Source of the DNA: Verrucomicrobiota bacterium
Lineage (GTDB): Bacteria; Verrucomicrobiota; Verrucomicrobiia; JADLBR01
NCBI GenBank assembly: GCA_029560585.1
Contig: JAKQKQ010000272.1
Span: 1 to 44,585, forward strand
DNA length: 44,585 nucleotides
Direction: 5' to 3'
Below the pieces are notes generated by a model. That model made no database searches, had not been told where the DNA came from, and saw only the letters and a program-made list of their open reading frames with translations. Within the stretch, counting starts at the first letter, position 1, and each line of letters begins with the position of its first letter. The position numbers and the translations under genes were made by a program. Of this stretch, positions 1 to 6,803 are shown piece after piece.

Positions 1-51
1 CATCACGCTCAACCGTTCCCTCTCCTTCCGACTCATCCTTAACGTCTCCAT
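1..51 (-). CDS. Transposase N-terminus (partial, runs off the left edge)
   Basis: Reading the minus strand from an ATG at 51 gives 17 codons beginning METLRMSRKERERLSVM before the window ends. This resembles the N-terminus of ISNCY-type transposases, which start with a short 'M-x-L-x-(M/L)-S-(K/R)-K-E' stretch before the helix-turn-helix. The two AAAAGGGGACATT repeats just upstream (84-123) look like element ends and support the reading. Only 17 residues are visible, so the family call is tentative and intactness cannot be judged. Confidence 0.45.
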   Translation of the reverse strand, partial: METLRMSRKERERLSVM

Positions 52-83
52 TTTGTGGGCAGGGTGGCTGCTGCCGCCTCGCC

Positions 84-123
84 AAAAAGGGGACATTTCT
101 ATCGAGTCCAAAAGGGGACATTC
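84..123. repeat. Two direct copies of AAAAGGGGACATT (putative IS end)
   Basis: AAAAGGGGACATT occurs twice within 40 bases (about 85-97 and 111-123), separated by TCTATCGAGTCC. They lie upstream of the transposase fragment at 1-51 and just before the TetR gene. Closely spaced copies of a 13-mer are typical of an insertion sequence's subterminal transposase-binding sites; that role is inferred. Confidence 0.5.
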
Positions 124-171
124 TCAAAGAGCTCCGACAGGTTGTGGCTGTCAATAGATTGATATCTGGCG

Positions 172-816
172 ATGGAAGAGGCCTCAGGAGTCGTGGAAGC
201 GCGCCGATCGGCCGGGCGACCGACCGACGTGGAGAAGACGCGTGAGATACTGGAGGCGGCAAAGCGGCAATTCATCAGCCATGGGTTTGACGGGGCGACC
301 ATCGAGGCGATAGCCGAAGAGGCGGGCGTATCGAAAGTTACTGTTTATAAACGGTTTGCATCGAAGACCAGGCTCTTTGCTGCGATTGCGCGGGAGTTGG
401 TTGGCGGAATGGAAGAGGCGGTTGCGGCGGTGCCAGCCGGATCGGGGGAACTGAGGGATCGGCTGATCATCTGCGGGTTTTCACTGATGAAATCGGTGGT
501 CTGCCGGGAGATCATCGCGGTGGATCGGCTGGTGGCATTGGAGTCGGAGCGCCATCCCGAGTTGGCGCGGGCGCTCTTTGATGCGGGTGCCCGGGCCGCG
601 CTGGAAAACCTGGCCGAAGTCTTGCGGGGGGCGGGGGAAGAAACGGGCTTGGACCTGAGCGATCCGCGGGCCGTCGCGGAGGATCTGCTTTCGCTTTGGT
701 TCGGGTTCGAATGGGAGGCAATCCGGCTCAACGTGCGGGAGATTCCGGACGAGGCGTGGCTGCGGTCGCACGTCGAGCGGTGCGTGGACACAATCCGCCG
801 GGCGTACCGCAAGTAG
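172..816 (+). CDS. TetR/AcrR family transcriptional regulator
   Basis: 214-residue one-component repressor. Residues about 20-66 form the TetR DNA-binding domain: a helix that starts at TREILEAAKRQF, then GFDGATIEAIAEEAGVSKVT and VYKRFASKTRLFAAI, the standard helix-turn-helix and its supporting helices. The remaining 145 residues are the all-helical ligand-binding and dimerisation half and look closest to AefR-like (TetR_C_7) proteins. Length is normal for the family. No good Shine-Dalgarno site precedes the ATG at 172, and the gene begins only about 50 bp after the putative IS end, so its native promoter may have been displaced. No target gene (for example an efflux pump) is adjacent, so the regulon is unknown. 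Confidence 0.85.
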   Translation: MEEASGVVEARRSAGRPTDVEKTREILEAAKRQFISHGFDGATIEAIAEEAGVSKVTVYKRFASKTRLFAAIARELVGGMEEAVAAVPAGSGELRDRLIICGFSLMKSVVCREIIAVDRLVALESERHPELARALFDAGARAALENLAEVLRGAGEETGLDLSDPRAVAEDLLSLWFGFEWEAIRLNVREIPDEAWLRSHVERCVDTIRRAYRK

Positions 817-882
817 GGTCGTGTCAGGGCACTCGGAATGAAATCCTGGTGGTCTTCCAGCGGACCTCCCTAAGGCCGACCG

Positions 883-919
883 TTTCACAGCCGGCAGGCT
901 GTGAAATATCCGGGCTAGG
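883..919 (+). repeat. Palindromic repeat R1, copy A
   Basis: TTTCACAGCC (883-892), loop GGCA, GGCTGTGAAA (897-906) form a perfect 10-bp stem, followed by TATCCGGGCTAGG. A second copy with the same loop and trailing motif lies at 2597-2633, and the trailing part recurs inverted at about 1142-1164. It lies in the 248-bp gap between the TetR gene and the tRNA, where nothing else is recognised. Confidence 0.6.
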
Positions 920-1064
920 GATTTTAAAGGCCTGGCGCACCCGCAAGTTGACCGCGTGGGCCGGGAGCAGGTGCCGCAATAGGACCAGCGCCTTGGCCTC
1001 CCATGCTCACGATGGCTTTCGTGATTGGCGCGGGGCGCTGGCGGCGCTAACGTTCGCCGACGAT

Positions 1065-1137
1065 GGGCCTGTAGCTCAGTGGTTAGAGCAGACGACTCAT
1101 AATCGTCTGGTCCCGGGTTCGATCCCCGGCGGGCCCA
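1065..1137 (+). tRNA. tRNA with anticodon CAU (Ile2 or elongator Met)
   Basis: Full cloverleaf by eye. The acceptor stem pairs GGGCCTG 1065-1071 with CGGGCCC 1130-1136, with discriminator A1137. The D arm is GCTCAGTGGTTAGAGC. The anticodon stem is GACGA/TCGTC (1091-1095/1103-1107) around loop CTCATAA, giving anticodon CAT at 1098-1100. The T stem is CCGGG/CCCGG (1113-1117/1125-1129) around TTCGATC. No CCA is encoded. The anticodon arm and following TGGTC resemble bacterial tRNA-Ile2, in which lysidine modification of C34 gives AUA decoding, but elongator tRNA-Met cannot be excluded. Confidence 0.93.
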
Positions 1138-1222
1138 AGTGATTCCCGGGCTTGATATTTCAAGAATGGTCTGCTGGCGCCCTGCGCCGGAGATGGACAA
1201 TCCGACTGCGACGAGAGTACAA

Positions 1223-1228
1223 TATAAT
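1223..1228 (+). promoter_or_regulatory. Candidate -10 element upstream of the DUF6807 gene
   Basis: A perfect TATAAT lies at 1223-1228 inside an AT-rich patch in otherwise GC-rich DNA. No convincing -35 hexamer is seen at 16-18 bp spacing. Initiation near 1235 would give a leader of about 115 nt with two hairpins: CGAGAG/CTCTCG (1236-1241/1248-1253) and GAGGGC/GCCCTC (1290-1295/1306-1311). Confidence 0.4.
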
Positions 1229-1350
1229 ATAGGCCCGAGAGTGAATCCTCTCGAAGGCTCAAAAAGGTGAGTTCGGTCAGGAGTAAAAAGAGGGCTGCCA
1301 GCACGGCCCTCGGCCTGTTACGCGATCCCACGAGAGAGGAGAATGGACTG

Positions 1351-2427
1351 ATGATTCACCGCATGTGTGGAGCGGCAGCTCTCTTGGTGTTTTCCGTCTC
1401 GGCACCGCTTTTTGCGGAGACGGGCCCCCTGGCGTTTTCCGTCGATGAGAAGACGCACAGCTACACGATCACCGAGCAGGGGCAGCCGGTCTTGACCTAT
1501 CGATTCGGCGAGGTTCCGCTCCCGGCCGGAATCGAGGCGGGGCATTTCCGCAAGGGCGACACTCCTTATGATGGCGCCTACTTCACCGATGGAAGCCGGT
1601 ATGGGGGCGAGCGGAGCGACTACATTTATCCGCTCTACGGGTTTCACGGCGAGTCCCTGACCGCCGACTACCCGAAAGATCATTTGCACCACCGGAGCTT
1701 ATGGTGGAGCTGGTGCGAAGTGCGACAGAATGGCAAAATCGGCGATCTATGGGCCGTGTGCAAGATCCGCGCTTATCCGATCGAAATCAGCAAGATGGAG
1801 GCCGGTGCCGATCAAGCCGTGCTTCGGGCGGTAAACGTGTGGCGGTACGACGACGACCCGGCCGCCGTGGTGAAGGAGACCGCGACCATCCGCGTCTGGA
1901 AGGCCCAGGGGGCGCCGGGAGCCAGGAGCCGCACGATCGATCTGGATATCAGGCTCGAGGCGCTGGTTGACGGTATGGCGATTACCGGGCGGCAGAAGGT
2001 CGATTACGGCGGCTATGGCGGAATGACGGTCCGGATGAATCCGCAGGTTAAGGAGTTCTCGATCCGCGCGGTGCACCCGAACCCGGACAAGTGGCGCGGC
2101 GATGATCTGGCGATCGTGAAACGGGTGATCGATCCGGCGGCATTCGGCGACGCGGCCTGGATGGCGCTCTACGGCAGGTACCCGGCCGCCGGGATCGAGA
2201 GCCCCGACTTCACGACCGTCATGATGTTCGAGTCGAAGACGACGCCCCAGTATCCTAATAATTTCCGCTATTATGGCTCGACCTGCATTTCGTTGGCCTT
2301 CCCGGCTAAGACGGTTGTCCCGCTCCCCAAAGGCAAGCCGCTGGATTACAAGACGCGCTTTGTGATTTGCGAGGGCAAGACCACCGTCGAACGGGAAAAT
2401 GCGTTGTGGCAGGAGTATCAGCGCTAG
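1351..2427 (+). CDS. Exported DUF6807 (PmoA-like) family protein
   Basis: 358-residue protein of the DUF6807 family, which databases often label 'methane oxygenase PmoA' although it is not a subunit of methane monooxygenase. Members are frequent near sugar-catabolism genes in PVC bacteria; a biochemical role is not established. The start at 1351 is preferred over the in-frame start at 1267 because AGAGGAGA (1335-1342) precedes it at good spacing and it opens directly onto a signal peptide (MIHRMCGAAALLVFSVSAPLFAE). Family hallmarks include the DHLHHRSLWWSWCEV segment and later FRYYGSTCISLAFP. The TAG stop is the first part of an 18-bp hairpin. Free-standing, with its own candidate promoter. 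Confidence 0.85.
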   Translation: MIHRMCGAAALLVFSVSAPLFAETGPLAFSVDEKTHSYTITEQGQPVLTYRFGEVPLPAGIEAGHFRKGDTPYDGAYFTDGSRYGGERSDYIYPLYGFHGESLTADYPKDHLHHRSLWWSWCEVRQNGKIGDLWAVCKIRAYPIEISKMEAGADQAVLRAVNVWRYDDDPAAVVKETATIRVWKAQGAPGARSRTIDLDIRLEALVDGMAITGRQKVDYGGYGGMTVRMNPQVKEFSIRAVHPNPDKWRGDDLAIVKRVIDPAAFGDAAWMALYGRYPAAGIESPDFTTVMMFESKTTPQYPNNFRYYGSTCISLAFPAKTVVPLPKGKPLDYKTRFVICEGKTTVERENALWQEYQR

Positions 2428-2465
2428 CCTTCATGTTTCACGCTTCCGCGTGAAACATGAAGGCT
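2426..2465 (+). terminator. 18-bp perfect hairpin overlapping the stop codon
   Basis: AGCCTTCATGTTTCACGC (2426-2443), loop TTCC, and its exact reverse complement (2448-2465). The stem begins inside the TAG stop of the DUF6807 gene. There is no following T-run (CAAAGGAAAA follows), so it is not a textbook intrinsic terminator. It could act as an mRNA 3'-end stabiliser or bidirectional terminator, or be a mobile palindrome. Confidence 0.5.
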
Positions 2466-2596
2466 CAAAGGAAAACCGCGCTCCGAAAGACACGATTTTG
2501 GAGGACCTGGGGCCACCGATCCGCGAACAAGCCCAGTCTTTGCCTGACCCTTCCCAATAAATGGCTTTTCTGGCGCGGTTTTCCCAGAGCCCGGAA

Positions 2597-2633
2597 TTTC
2601 ACAGTCGGCAGGCTGTGAAATATCCAAGCTAGG
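2597..2633 (+). repeat. Palindromic repeat R1, copy B
   Basis: TTTCACAGTC, loop GGCA, GGCTGTGAAA, then TATCCAAGCTAGG. It matches the copy at 883-919 in stem, loop and trailing GCTAGG with one stem mismatch. It lies in the 449-bp gap 2428-2876, whose remaining sequence holds only the hairpin at 2426 and the hydrolase relic at 2695. Confidence 0.6.
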
Positions 2634-2694
2634 CATGTGCGTTCGGCTAAACGGCGATGTGGATTTCTGGGGTAGGCTTTTCGGGATCGGGACA

Positions 2695-2802
2695 ATGAAG
2701 GATGGCGGACCGCCCCTGATCGTCATTCACGGGACTGCCGACCGGGTGGTCCCTTTCGAGTTTGCGGAAAGACGGCGCGCATGCCGCCCCCGATCGGGGT
2801 GA
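2695..2802 (+). pseudogene. Relic of an alpha/beta-hydrolase (esterase) C-terminal region
   Basis: This 35-codon frame encodes GGPPLIVIHGTADRVVPFEF, the strand and loop that carry the catalytic Asp in esterases and acetyl-xylan-esterase-like hydrolases (consensus 'P.LI.HGt.D..VPf'). It then reads into arginine-rich sequence and stops at 2800-2802. No nucleophile elbow (GxSxG) is found upstream, so only the fragment around the acid residue is left. It suggests that an esterase gene once stood between the DUF6807 and aldolase genes. Confidence 0.55.
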
Positions 2803-2876
2803 TTCTCAGAAGAAATGGATGGCGCATGGACGATCCGGTCTTGTCTTATCGGACGACTCGGGGCTTTCTAAACGGC

Positions 2877-3665
2877 ATGCAACCGTCCTTCGTTCTCCAG
2901 AGAATCGCTCGTCGCGAGATGGTGATCACCGCCAAGGCCTGCTACACGGACCCGGAGTTGGTCGAACTGATCGCCTCATCCGGATTTGATGCCGTGTGGA
3001 TCTGTACGGAGCACAAGCGGATGGACCCCGCGATGGTGTATGCGCTCATCCAGGCCTGCCGCCTTGGCGGCGCAGATGCGCTGGTCCGCGTGAGGCCATC
3101 CAACTACAGCGAGGTGCTGCATCTCATCGAGTCGGGCGCGCGCGGGATCATGCTGCCGCGCGTGACGCATCCAGACGAGGTGAGGGAGGTGGTGCGGGCG
3201 ATGAAGTTTCCGCCGCTGGGCTGCCGTGGCTACGATGGCATTCATGCGGAGGCGGACTTCGGGCGTCTGCCCGCGGGCGAGTATCTGTCGAAGGCCAACA
3301 GCGAGAACTTCCTCGTCGTCCAGATCGAGGAACCGGCGGTGGTGCCGCACATCGAATCCATCGCGGCCATGCCGGGTGTGGATGTCCTTTTCGTCGGGCC
3401 GGGCGACCTCACCCTCGGCCTTGGCAAATTTGGGAGGACGGACGAACCCGACGTGAGATCCATCATGCAAGCGGTGGCAGATGCCTGCCTGCGCCACGGG
3501 AAGGTGGCCGCGATTCCCTGCGCCCCCGAACAGGTGAAGGGCTACCACGCGATGGGCTATCGCTTCTTCAACATCATGAGCGACTACCGTTGCGTGTTCA
3601 ACGGCATGAGGGCGGCACGGGCCGCCGTGGGAATCGATAGCAGAGAGAAGAACACCGCCCCGTGA
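2877..3665 (+). CDS. HpcH/HpaI-type aldolase/citrate lyase family protein
   Basis: 262-residue class II (metal-dependent) aldolase-like TIM barrel; family members cleave or form 2-keto acids such as 2-keto-3-deoxy-sugar acids or 4-hydroxy-2-oxoheptanedioate. Visible family features are the N-terminal segment up to SSGFDAVWICTEH, the VRVRPSNYSEVLHLIESGARGIMLP strand region, the metal-site Glu in VVQIEEP and the Asp in VGPGDLTLGLGK. The start at 2877 (MQPSFVLQRIARREM) matches where homologues begin (M-x-P-S-x-V-L). Upstream in-frame starts at 2826 and 2781 would add unsupported residues overlapping the hydrolase relic. The stop overlaps the start of the next gene (GTGA), so aldolase and transporter are probably co-translated. 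Substrate unknown; a hexuronate or aldonate breakdown product is likely from context. Confidence 0.85.
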   Translation: MQPSFVLQRIARREMVITAKACYTDPELVELIASSGFDAVWICTEHKRMDPAMVYALIQACRLGGADALVRVRPSNYSEVLHLIESGARGIMLPRVTHPDEVREVVRAMKFPPLGCRGYDGIHAEADFGRLPAGEYLSKANSENFLVVQIEEPAVVPHIESIAAMPGVDVLFVGPGDLTLGLGKFGRTDEPDVRSIMQAVADACLRHGKVAAIPCAPEQVKGYHAMGYRFFNIMSDYRCVFNGMRAARAAVGIDSREKNTAP

Positions 3666-4936
3666 GCATCCCCGTCAGCGTCACCGCTCTCGCGCCCCGC
3701 CCGCGCGCATGGCTGGTCGTGTCGGTGCTCTGGGTCATTGCGCTGCTGAATTACTTGGACCGAATCATGGTCACGACGATGCGGGATTCGCTGACGGAGG
3801 CCATCCCGATGACGGACGCGCAGTTTGGCCTCCTCACCTCGGCGTTCCTGTGGGTCTATGGGCTGCTGAGTCCTTTCATGGGCTTCCTTGCGGATCGGTT
3901 CAGCCGCAGCCGACTGATCATCGGCAGTTTGCTCGTGTGGTCGCTGCTCACGTGGCTCACGGGTCACGCGCGGAATTTTGAGCAGCTTGTCGTCATCCGT
4001 GCGCTGATGGGTCTGAGTGAGGCGGCGTACCTGCCGGCCGCACTGGCCTTGATCGCCGATTACCATCGCGGCAGTACGCGGTCGCTAGCCACGGGCATTC
4101 ACATGACGGGCTTGAGCGTCGGAACGGGTCTGGGCGGCGCCGGCGGCTGGATTGCGGATCGGTACGGTTGGAGCGCCGCCTTTGATGTGTTCGGCTTGTT
4201 CGGCATCGGCTATGCGCTCGCGCTTGCGCTGATCCTTCGGGATGCGCCACGTGATGGCGTGGGCGCGGAGGGGGCGCCCGCGGGCGCGGCGGGCGTCCGG
4301 CTGGGGGAGGCGCTGGCGGGTTTGTTCCGCAGTGGCTCGTTTCTGCTGCTGCTGGCGTTCTGGAGCCTGCTCGGCCTTGCGGGATGGGCGGTGATTGGCT
4401 GGATGCCGACATACTTCAAAGAGAGCTTTCGTCTCGGCCAGGGTGCCGCCGGCCTCACCGCCACCAGCACGCTCTCGGTGGCGATGATTCTTGGCAAGCT
4501 CATCGGCGGCGCCTGGGCAGACCGCTGGAGCCGCACGCATGCGCGCGCGCGCATTCTCGTGCCGGCGATTGGGTTGTTCATCGCGGCACCTGCCGTTTTG
4601 CTCGTTGCCAAGACGAGCCTCCTGACGGTGGCGGTCGTCGGGCTGTCCATCTATGGCCTGACGCGCACCTTCGCCGACGCAAACCTGATGCCAATCCTCT
4701 GCCTGATCGGCGATCCCCGCCACCGTGCCACCGGGTACGGCGTGCTGAACATGTTCGCCACCATCGTAGGCGGTATCACCATCTACATCGGCGGGGCGCT
4801 GCGGGACGCGCGGGTGAACGTGAGCACGCTGTTCGTTTTCGCCGCCGTCGGCTTGCTCGCGTGCGCGGTGCTATTGGTTATGGTGAGGCCAAACCCTTTG
4901 CCTTTGGCGCCGCGTCCCTTTGATAACCAGCGGTGA
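3662..4936 (+). CDS. MFS transporter (sugar-acid permease type)
   Basis: 424-residue major facilitator protein with 12 predicted membrane helices. TM1 contains VSVLWVIALLNYLDR, the NYLDR signature of the anion:cation symporter group (hexuronate, galactonate and glucarate transporters). The loop between TM2 and TM3 has GFLADRFSRSR, which fits MFS motif A. The GTG start at 3662 overlaps the aldolase stop by 4 bp. Placement directly after an HpcH-type aldolase suggests import of the sugar acid whose keto-deoxy derivative the aldolase cleaves; the substrate cannot be read from sequence. Length and topology are normal. Confidence 0.87.
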   Translation: MSIPVSVTALAPRPRAWLVVSVLWVIALLNYLDRIMVTTMRDSLTEAIPMTDAQFGLLTSAFLWVYGLLSPFMGFLADRFSRSRLIIGSLLVWSLLTWLTGHARNFEQLVVIRALMGLSEAAYLPAALALIADYHRGSTRSLATGIHMTGLSVGTGLGGAGGWIADRYGWSAAFDVFGLFGIGYALALALILRDAPRDGVGAEGAPAGAAGVRLGEALAGLFRSGSFLLLLAFWSLLGLAGWAVIGWMPTYFKESFRLGQGAAGLTATSTLSVAMILGKLIGGAWADRWSRTHARARILVPAIGLFIAAPAVLLVAKTSLLTVAVVGLSIYGLTRTFADANLMPILCLIGDPRHRATGYGVLNMFATIVGGITIYIGGALRDARVNVSTLFVFAAVGLLACAVLLVMVRPNPLPLAPRPFDNQR

Positions 4937-5184
4937 TGGGCCCGTGGGCGAGGGCGGGCCCGATGTTGAATCCCGTCCCGCGGTCTGATAGTCTAACAGT
5001 CATGGTTTCGCCCAAGCAGTTGCGCGCCAGCGCCCCCGGTGCTGCCGCCGCAAGATCCGACTCAGGCCAAGTCTTGAGGCACAAGAGGCCGTGGCACGGT
5101 GGGGTTCTGGTGCTGACGGCGGGCCTTGCTCTTGCGTTCTGTGTGTCGGACGGCGAGAGCGAAACCAACACGAGGAGAGGCAAG

Positions 5185-5640
5185 ATGGTGTTTGACAGCA
5201 TCACGAACTACAAGAAGCACGCGGGCCTCTCGCCGCGGATCGGCCGAGCGCTGGCAATAGCCGCGGAGACTGATTTCGATAAACTGGCGAGCGGCAAGTA
5301 TCCGGTCGATGGCGAGAACCTATTCTACATGGTTCAGCGCTACGACACGGCGCCCATCGTGGAGAAGGTCGAGGCGCACAGAAAGTACATCGACATCCAG
5401 TACATGGCCAAAGGCGAGGAGCGACTCGGCGTCGCCAGTATCCAGGGGCTGAAAGTCCACACGCCTTACAGCGAGGAAAAGGACGTGGAATTTTTCGAGG
5501 CTGGAACGGGCATTCGCTATATCGACGCGAAGGAAGGGATGTTCGTAATATTCTGGCCGGGCGACGCGCACATGCCCGGGAGGCAGATTGGGGAACCGAA
5601 GCACGTTACGAAGGTCGTGTTCAAGATTAGGATTGATTAG
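5185..5640 (+). CDS. YhcH/YjgK/YiaL family protein
   Basis: 151-residue single-domain cupin-like protein (DUF386). E. coli relatives lie in sialate and 2,3-diketogulonate operons, where they are thought to act on free sugar or sugar-acid anomers. Family features are the MVFDSITNYKKH start, the EAHRKYIDIQYMAKGEE metal-site segment, and FWPGDAHMPG near the C-terminus, which supplies further ligands. The start is set by a strong GAGGAGAGG site (5172-5180) and by family length. The frame is open back to 4933, where it would overlap the MFS stop by 4 bp. That 84-residue extension has a hydrophobic stretch (GGVLVLTAGLALAFC) but no family counterpart. Third member of the aldolase-transporter set. 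Confidence 0.87.
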   Translation: MVFDSITNYKKHAGLSPRIGRALAIAAETDFDKLASGKYPVDGENLFYMVQRYDTAPIVEKVEAHRKYIDIQYMAKGEERLGVASIQGLKVHTPYSEEKDVEFFEAGTGIRYIDAKEGMFVIFWPGDAHMPGRQIGEPKHVTKVVFKIRID

Positions 5641-5739
5641 CGTGCCGGGGGCCCACAGGGACTGCTTCGCGCGTTGGCGCGGCGGGGCCGCGCGATGTCC
5701 TTGCGCAGTCGGCGATCCGACTGCCCCGCGCGTGCATCG

Positions 5740-6078
5740 TCATCGGCTCGATGCGGGCCGACGAAATCGCAGCAGCCCCGAGGTCCTGTCATACGCGAGT
5801 TGTCCCGACGCGATGATCGCCTCTTTGCGGGACTTATCCAGTTGCTTGATCTGGTATTCGAGCCGTGCGGCGAGGGACTTCGATCCGATGCGTTTCTGGA
5901 AGACGATCGCGGCGGGCGGGTTGCCCCGGAGGTATCGCGCGCCGCGCGTTTGCCCGGAAAGGTGCTCTCTGAAGCGCCGTGTCACATCTGTCGTGATGCC
6001 GGTGTAAAGGGTGCCGCCCTTGGTCCGGATCATGTAGAGCGACCATTTTCGCGAGGCCATGCGGAGGATCGGGGTCAC
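5740..6078 (-). CDS. GIY-YIG domain protein (UPF0213-like)
   Basis: 112-residue single-domain GIY-YIG protein of the small YhbQ/COG2827 type, with possible nuclease activity but unknown role. Core features are WSLYMIRTKGGTLYTGIT (the GIY...YIG strands, here LYM...YTG), an Arg/His helix TRRFREH, conserved GARYLRG, and the metal-binding Glu in AARLEYQIK. The GTG start at 6078 overlaps the upstream gene's TGA by 4 bases, which favours it over the internal ATG at 6060 and implies translational coupling to the membrane protein. It converges with the yhcH-like gene across about 100 bp. Confidence 0.85.
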   Translation of the reverse strand: MTPILRMASRKWSLYMIRTKGGTLYTGITTDVTRRFREHLSGQTRGARYLRGNPPAAIVFQKRIGSKSLAARLEYQIKQLDKSRKEAIIASGQLAYDRTSGLLRFRRPASSR

Positions 6079-6479
6079 TGATGGCGCTGGGGACGGTGGC
6101 CCTTTGGGGGTGCACCCAAGTCGTCGCCAGGTTCCTCAGGACTCTCCCAGTGGAAGTGGTGCAAGACCCGATGCAGCACGGGAGCGATCATGACACCCGT
6201 GACCGCGATGAAGACGAGGCCGCAATACAGGGCATAGAAACCCGCGAAGAGCTTGCCCGGCTCGCTGGTGGGGCGATCCACGGGCCCCATGCCACCCAGG
6301 ATCATGCTGGCGTTCAAGAAGGCGTCAGGCCACGCGAGATTTTCAAAGCCCATGTATCCGGCCATGCCCAAGCCCAGAGAGAACAATATCAGCACGCCGG
6401 AAATGCCGGCATGGTACAAGAGGCGCCAGGCGAATCGCGGGCCCGAAATCAGGCGATGCGTCTTTCTCTCGTAGGGCAT
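6075..6479 (-). CDS. Small membrane protein with a degenerate K+-channel-like pore loop
   Basis: About 134 residues. It has two membrane helices (LLYHAGISGVLILFSLGLGMAGY and GKLFAGFYALYCGLVFIAVTGVMI) flanking a re-entrant-looking segment, LNASMILGGMGPVDRP. The layout TM - pore loop - 'GKLF..FYAL..G..F' TM mirrors two-TM potassium channels (Ion_trans_2), but the TVGYGD filter is replaced by SMILGGMGPV. Ion conduction is therefore doubtful, and I know of no assigned function. The ATG at 6479 is chosen because codons upstream look non-coding; no clear ribosome site is seen. The stop overlaps the GIY-YIG start. Confidence 0.65.
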   Translation of the reverse strand: MPYERKTHRLISGPRFAWRLLYHAGISGVLILFSLGLGMAGYMGFENLAWPDAFLNASMILGGMGPVDRPTSEPGKLFAGFYALYCGLVFIAVTGVMIAPVLHRVLHHFHWESPEEPGDDLGAPPKGHRPQRHQ

Positions 6480-6685
6480 ATGGCCAGATCGCCAACCCGA
6501 TAAGCTTCGCTTTGGTGGGCGCCATGACGAGCAGGAATTTTGGGCGCAGCGAGGGTCATTCACGGAGGGGGGCGACGCGGGGGATGCAAATGCGGCCGAG
6601 GCCGCGAGGCCTTGGTGGCCAAACGCTCGTCCGCCTGAGACGGGTAGACCGCCTTCGCCTATGGGAAGTTTCAGGTTAGATCCCA

Positions 6686-6803
6686 TCCGGCGGCTGCCGG
6701 ACCACCGGGGGTGAAAATGAGACGTAGGAGCGCGCTTGCGCGCGATTCGCGCATGGAATCGCCTGCAAGCAGGCTCCTGCTGCCCGGGACCTGGATTCTC
6801 CAG
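6686..6803. repeat. REPIN-like inverted doublet, copy 1
   Basis: Core 6724-6780 comprises GTAGGAGC, GCGCGCTTGCGCGC, GATTC, a short spacer, GAATC, GCCTGCAAGCAGGC, GCTCCT. Two small hairpins sit inside a larger inverted repeat, the architecture of REP doublets mobilised by RAYT transposases. Flanking similarity to the copy at 23310-23426 extends on both sides, from CACCACCGGGG to GAAAATG upstream and up to the GCTAG that contains the next gene's stop. It fills the 324-bp gap 6480-6803, in which no gene is seen. Confidence 0.7.

Noticed and set aside
1176-1188. GGCGC-CCT-GCGCC hairpin after the tRNA as a terminator
   Set aside because: The stem is only 5 bp and has no T-run; too weak to call.
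1351-2427. Methane monooxygenase subunit (from the 'PmoA' family name)
   Set aside because: It is a soluble exported DUF6807 protein without the membrane helices of particulate methane monooxygenase.
6686-6803. CRISPR array
   Set aside because: The repeats are single inverted doublets at dispersed loci, not regularly spaced direct repeats with unique spacers; no cas genes.
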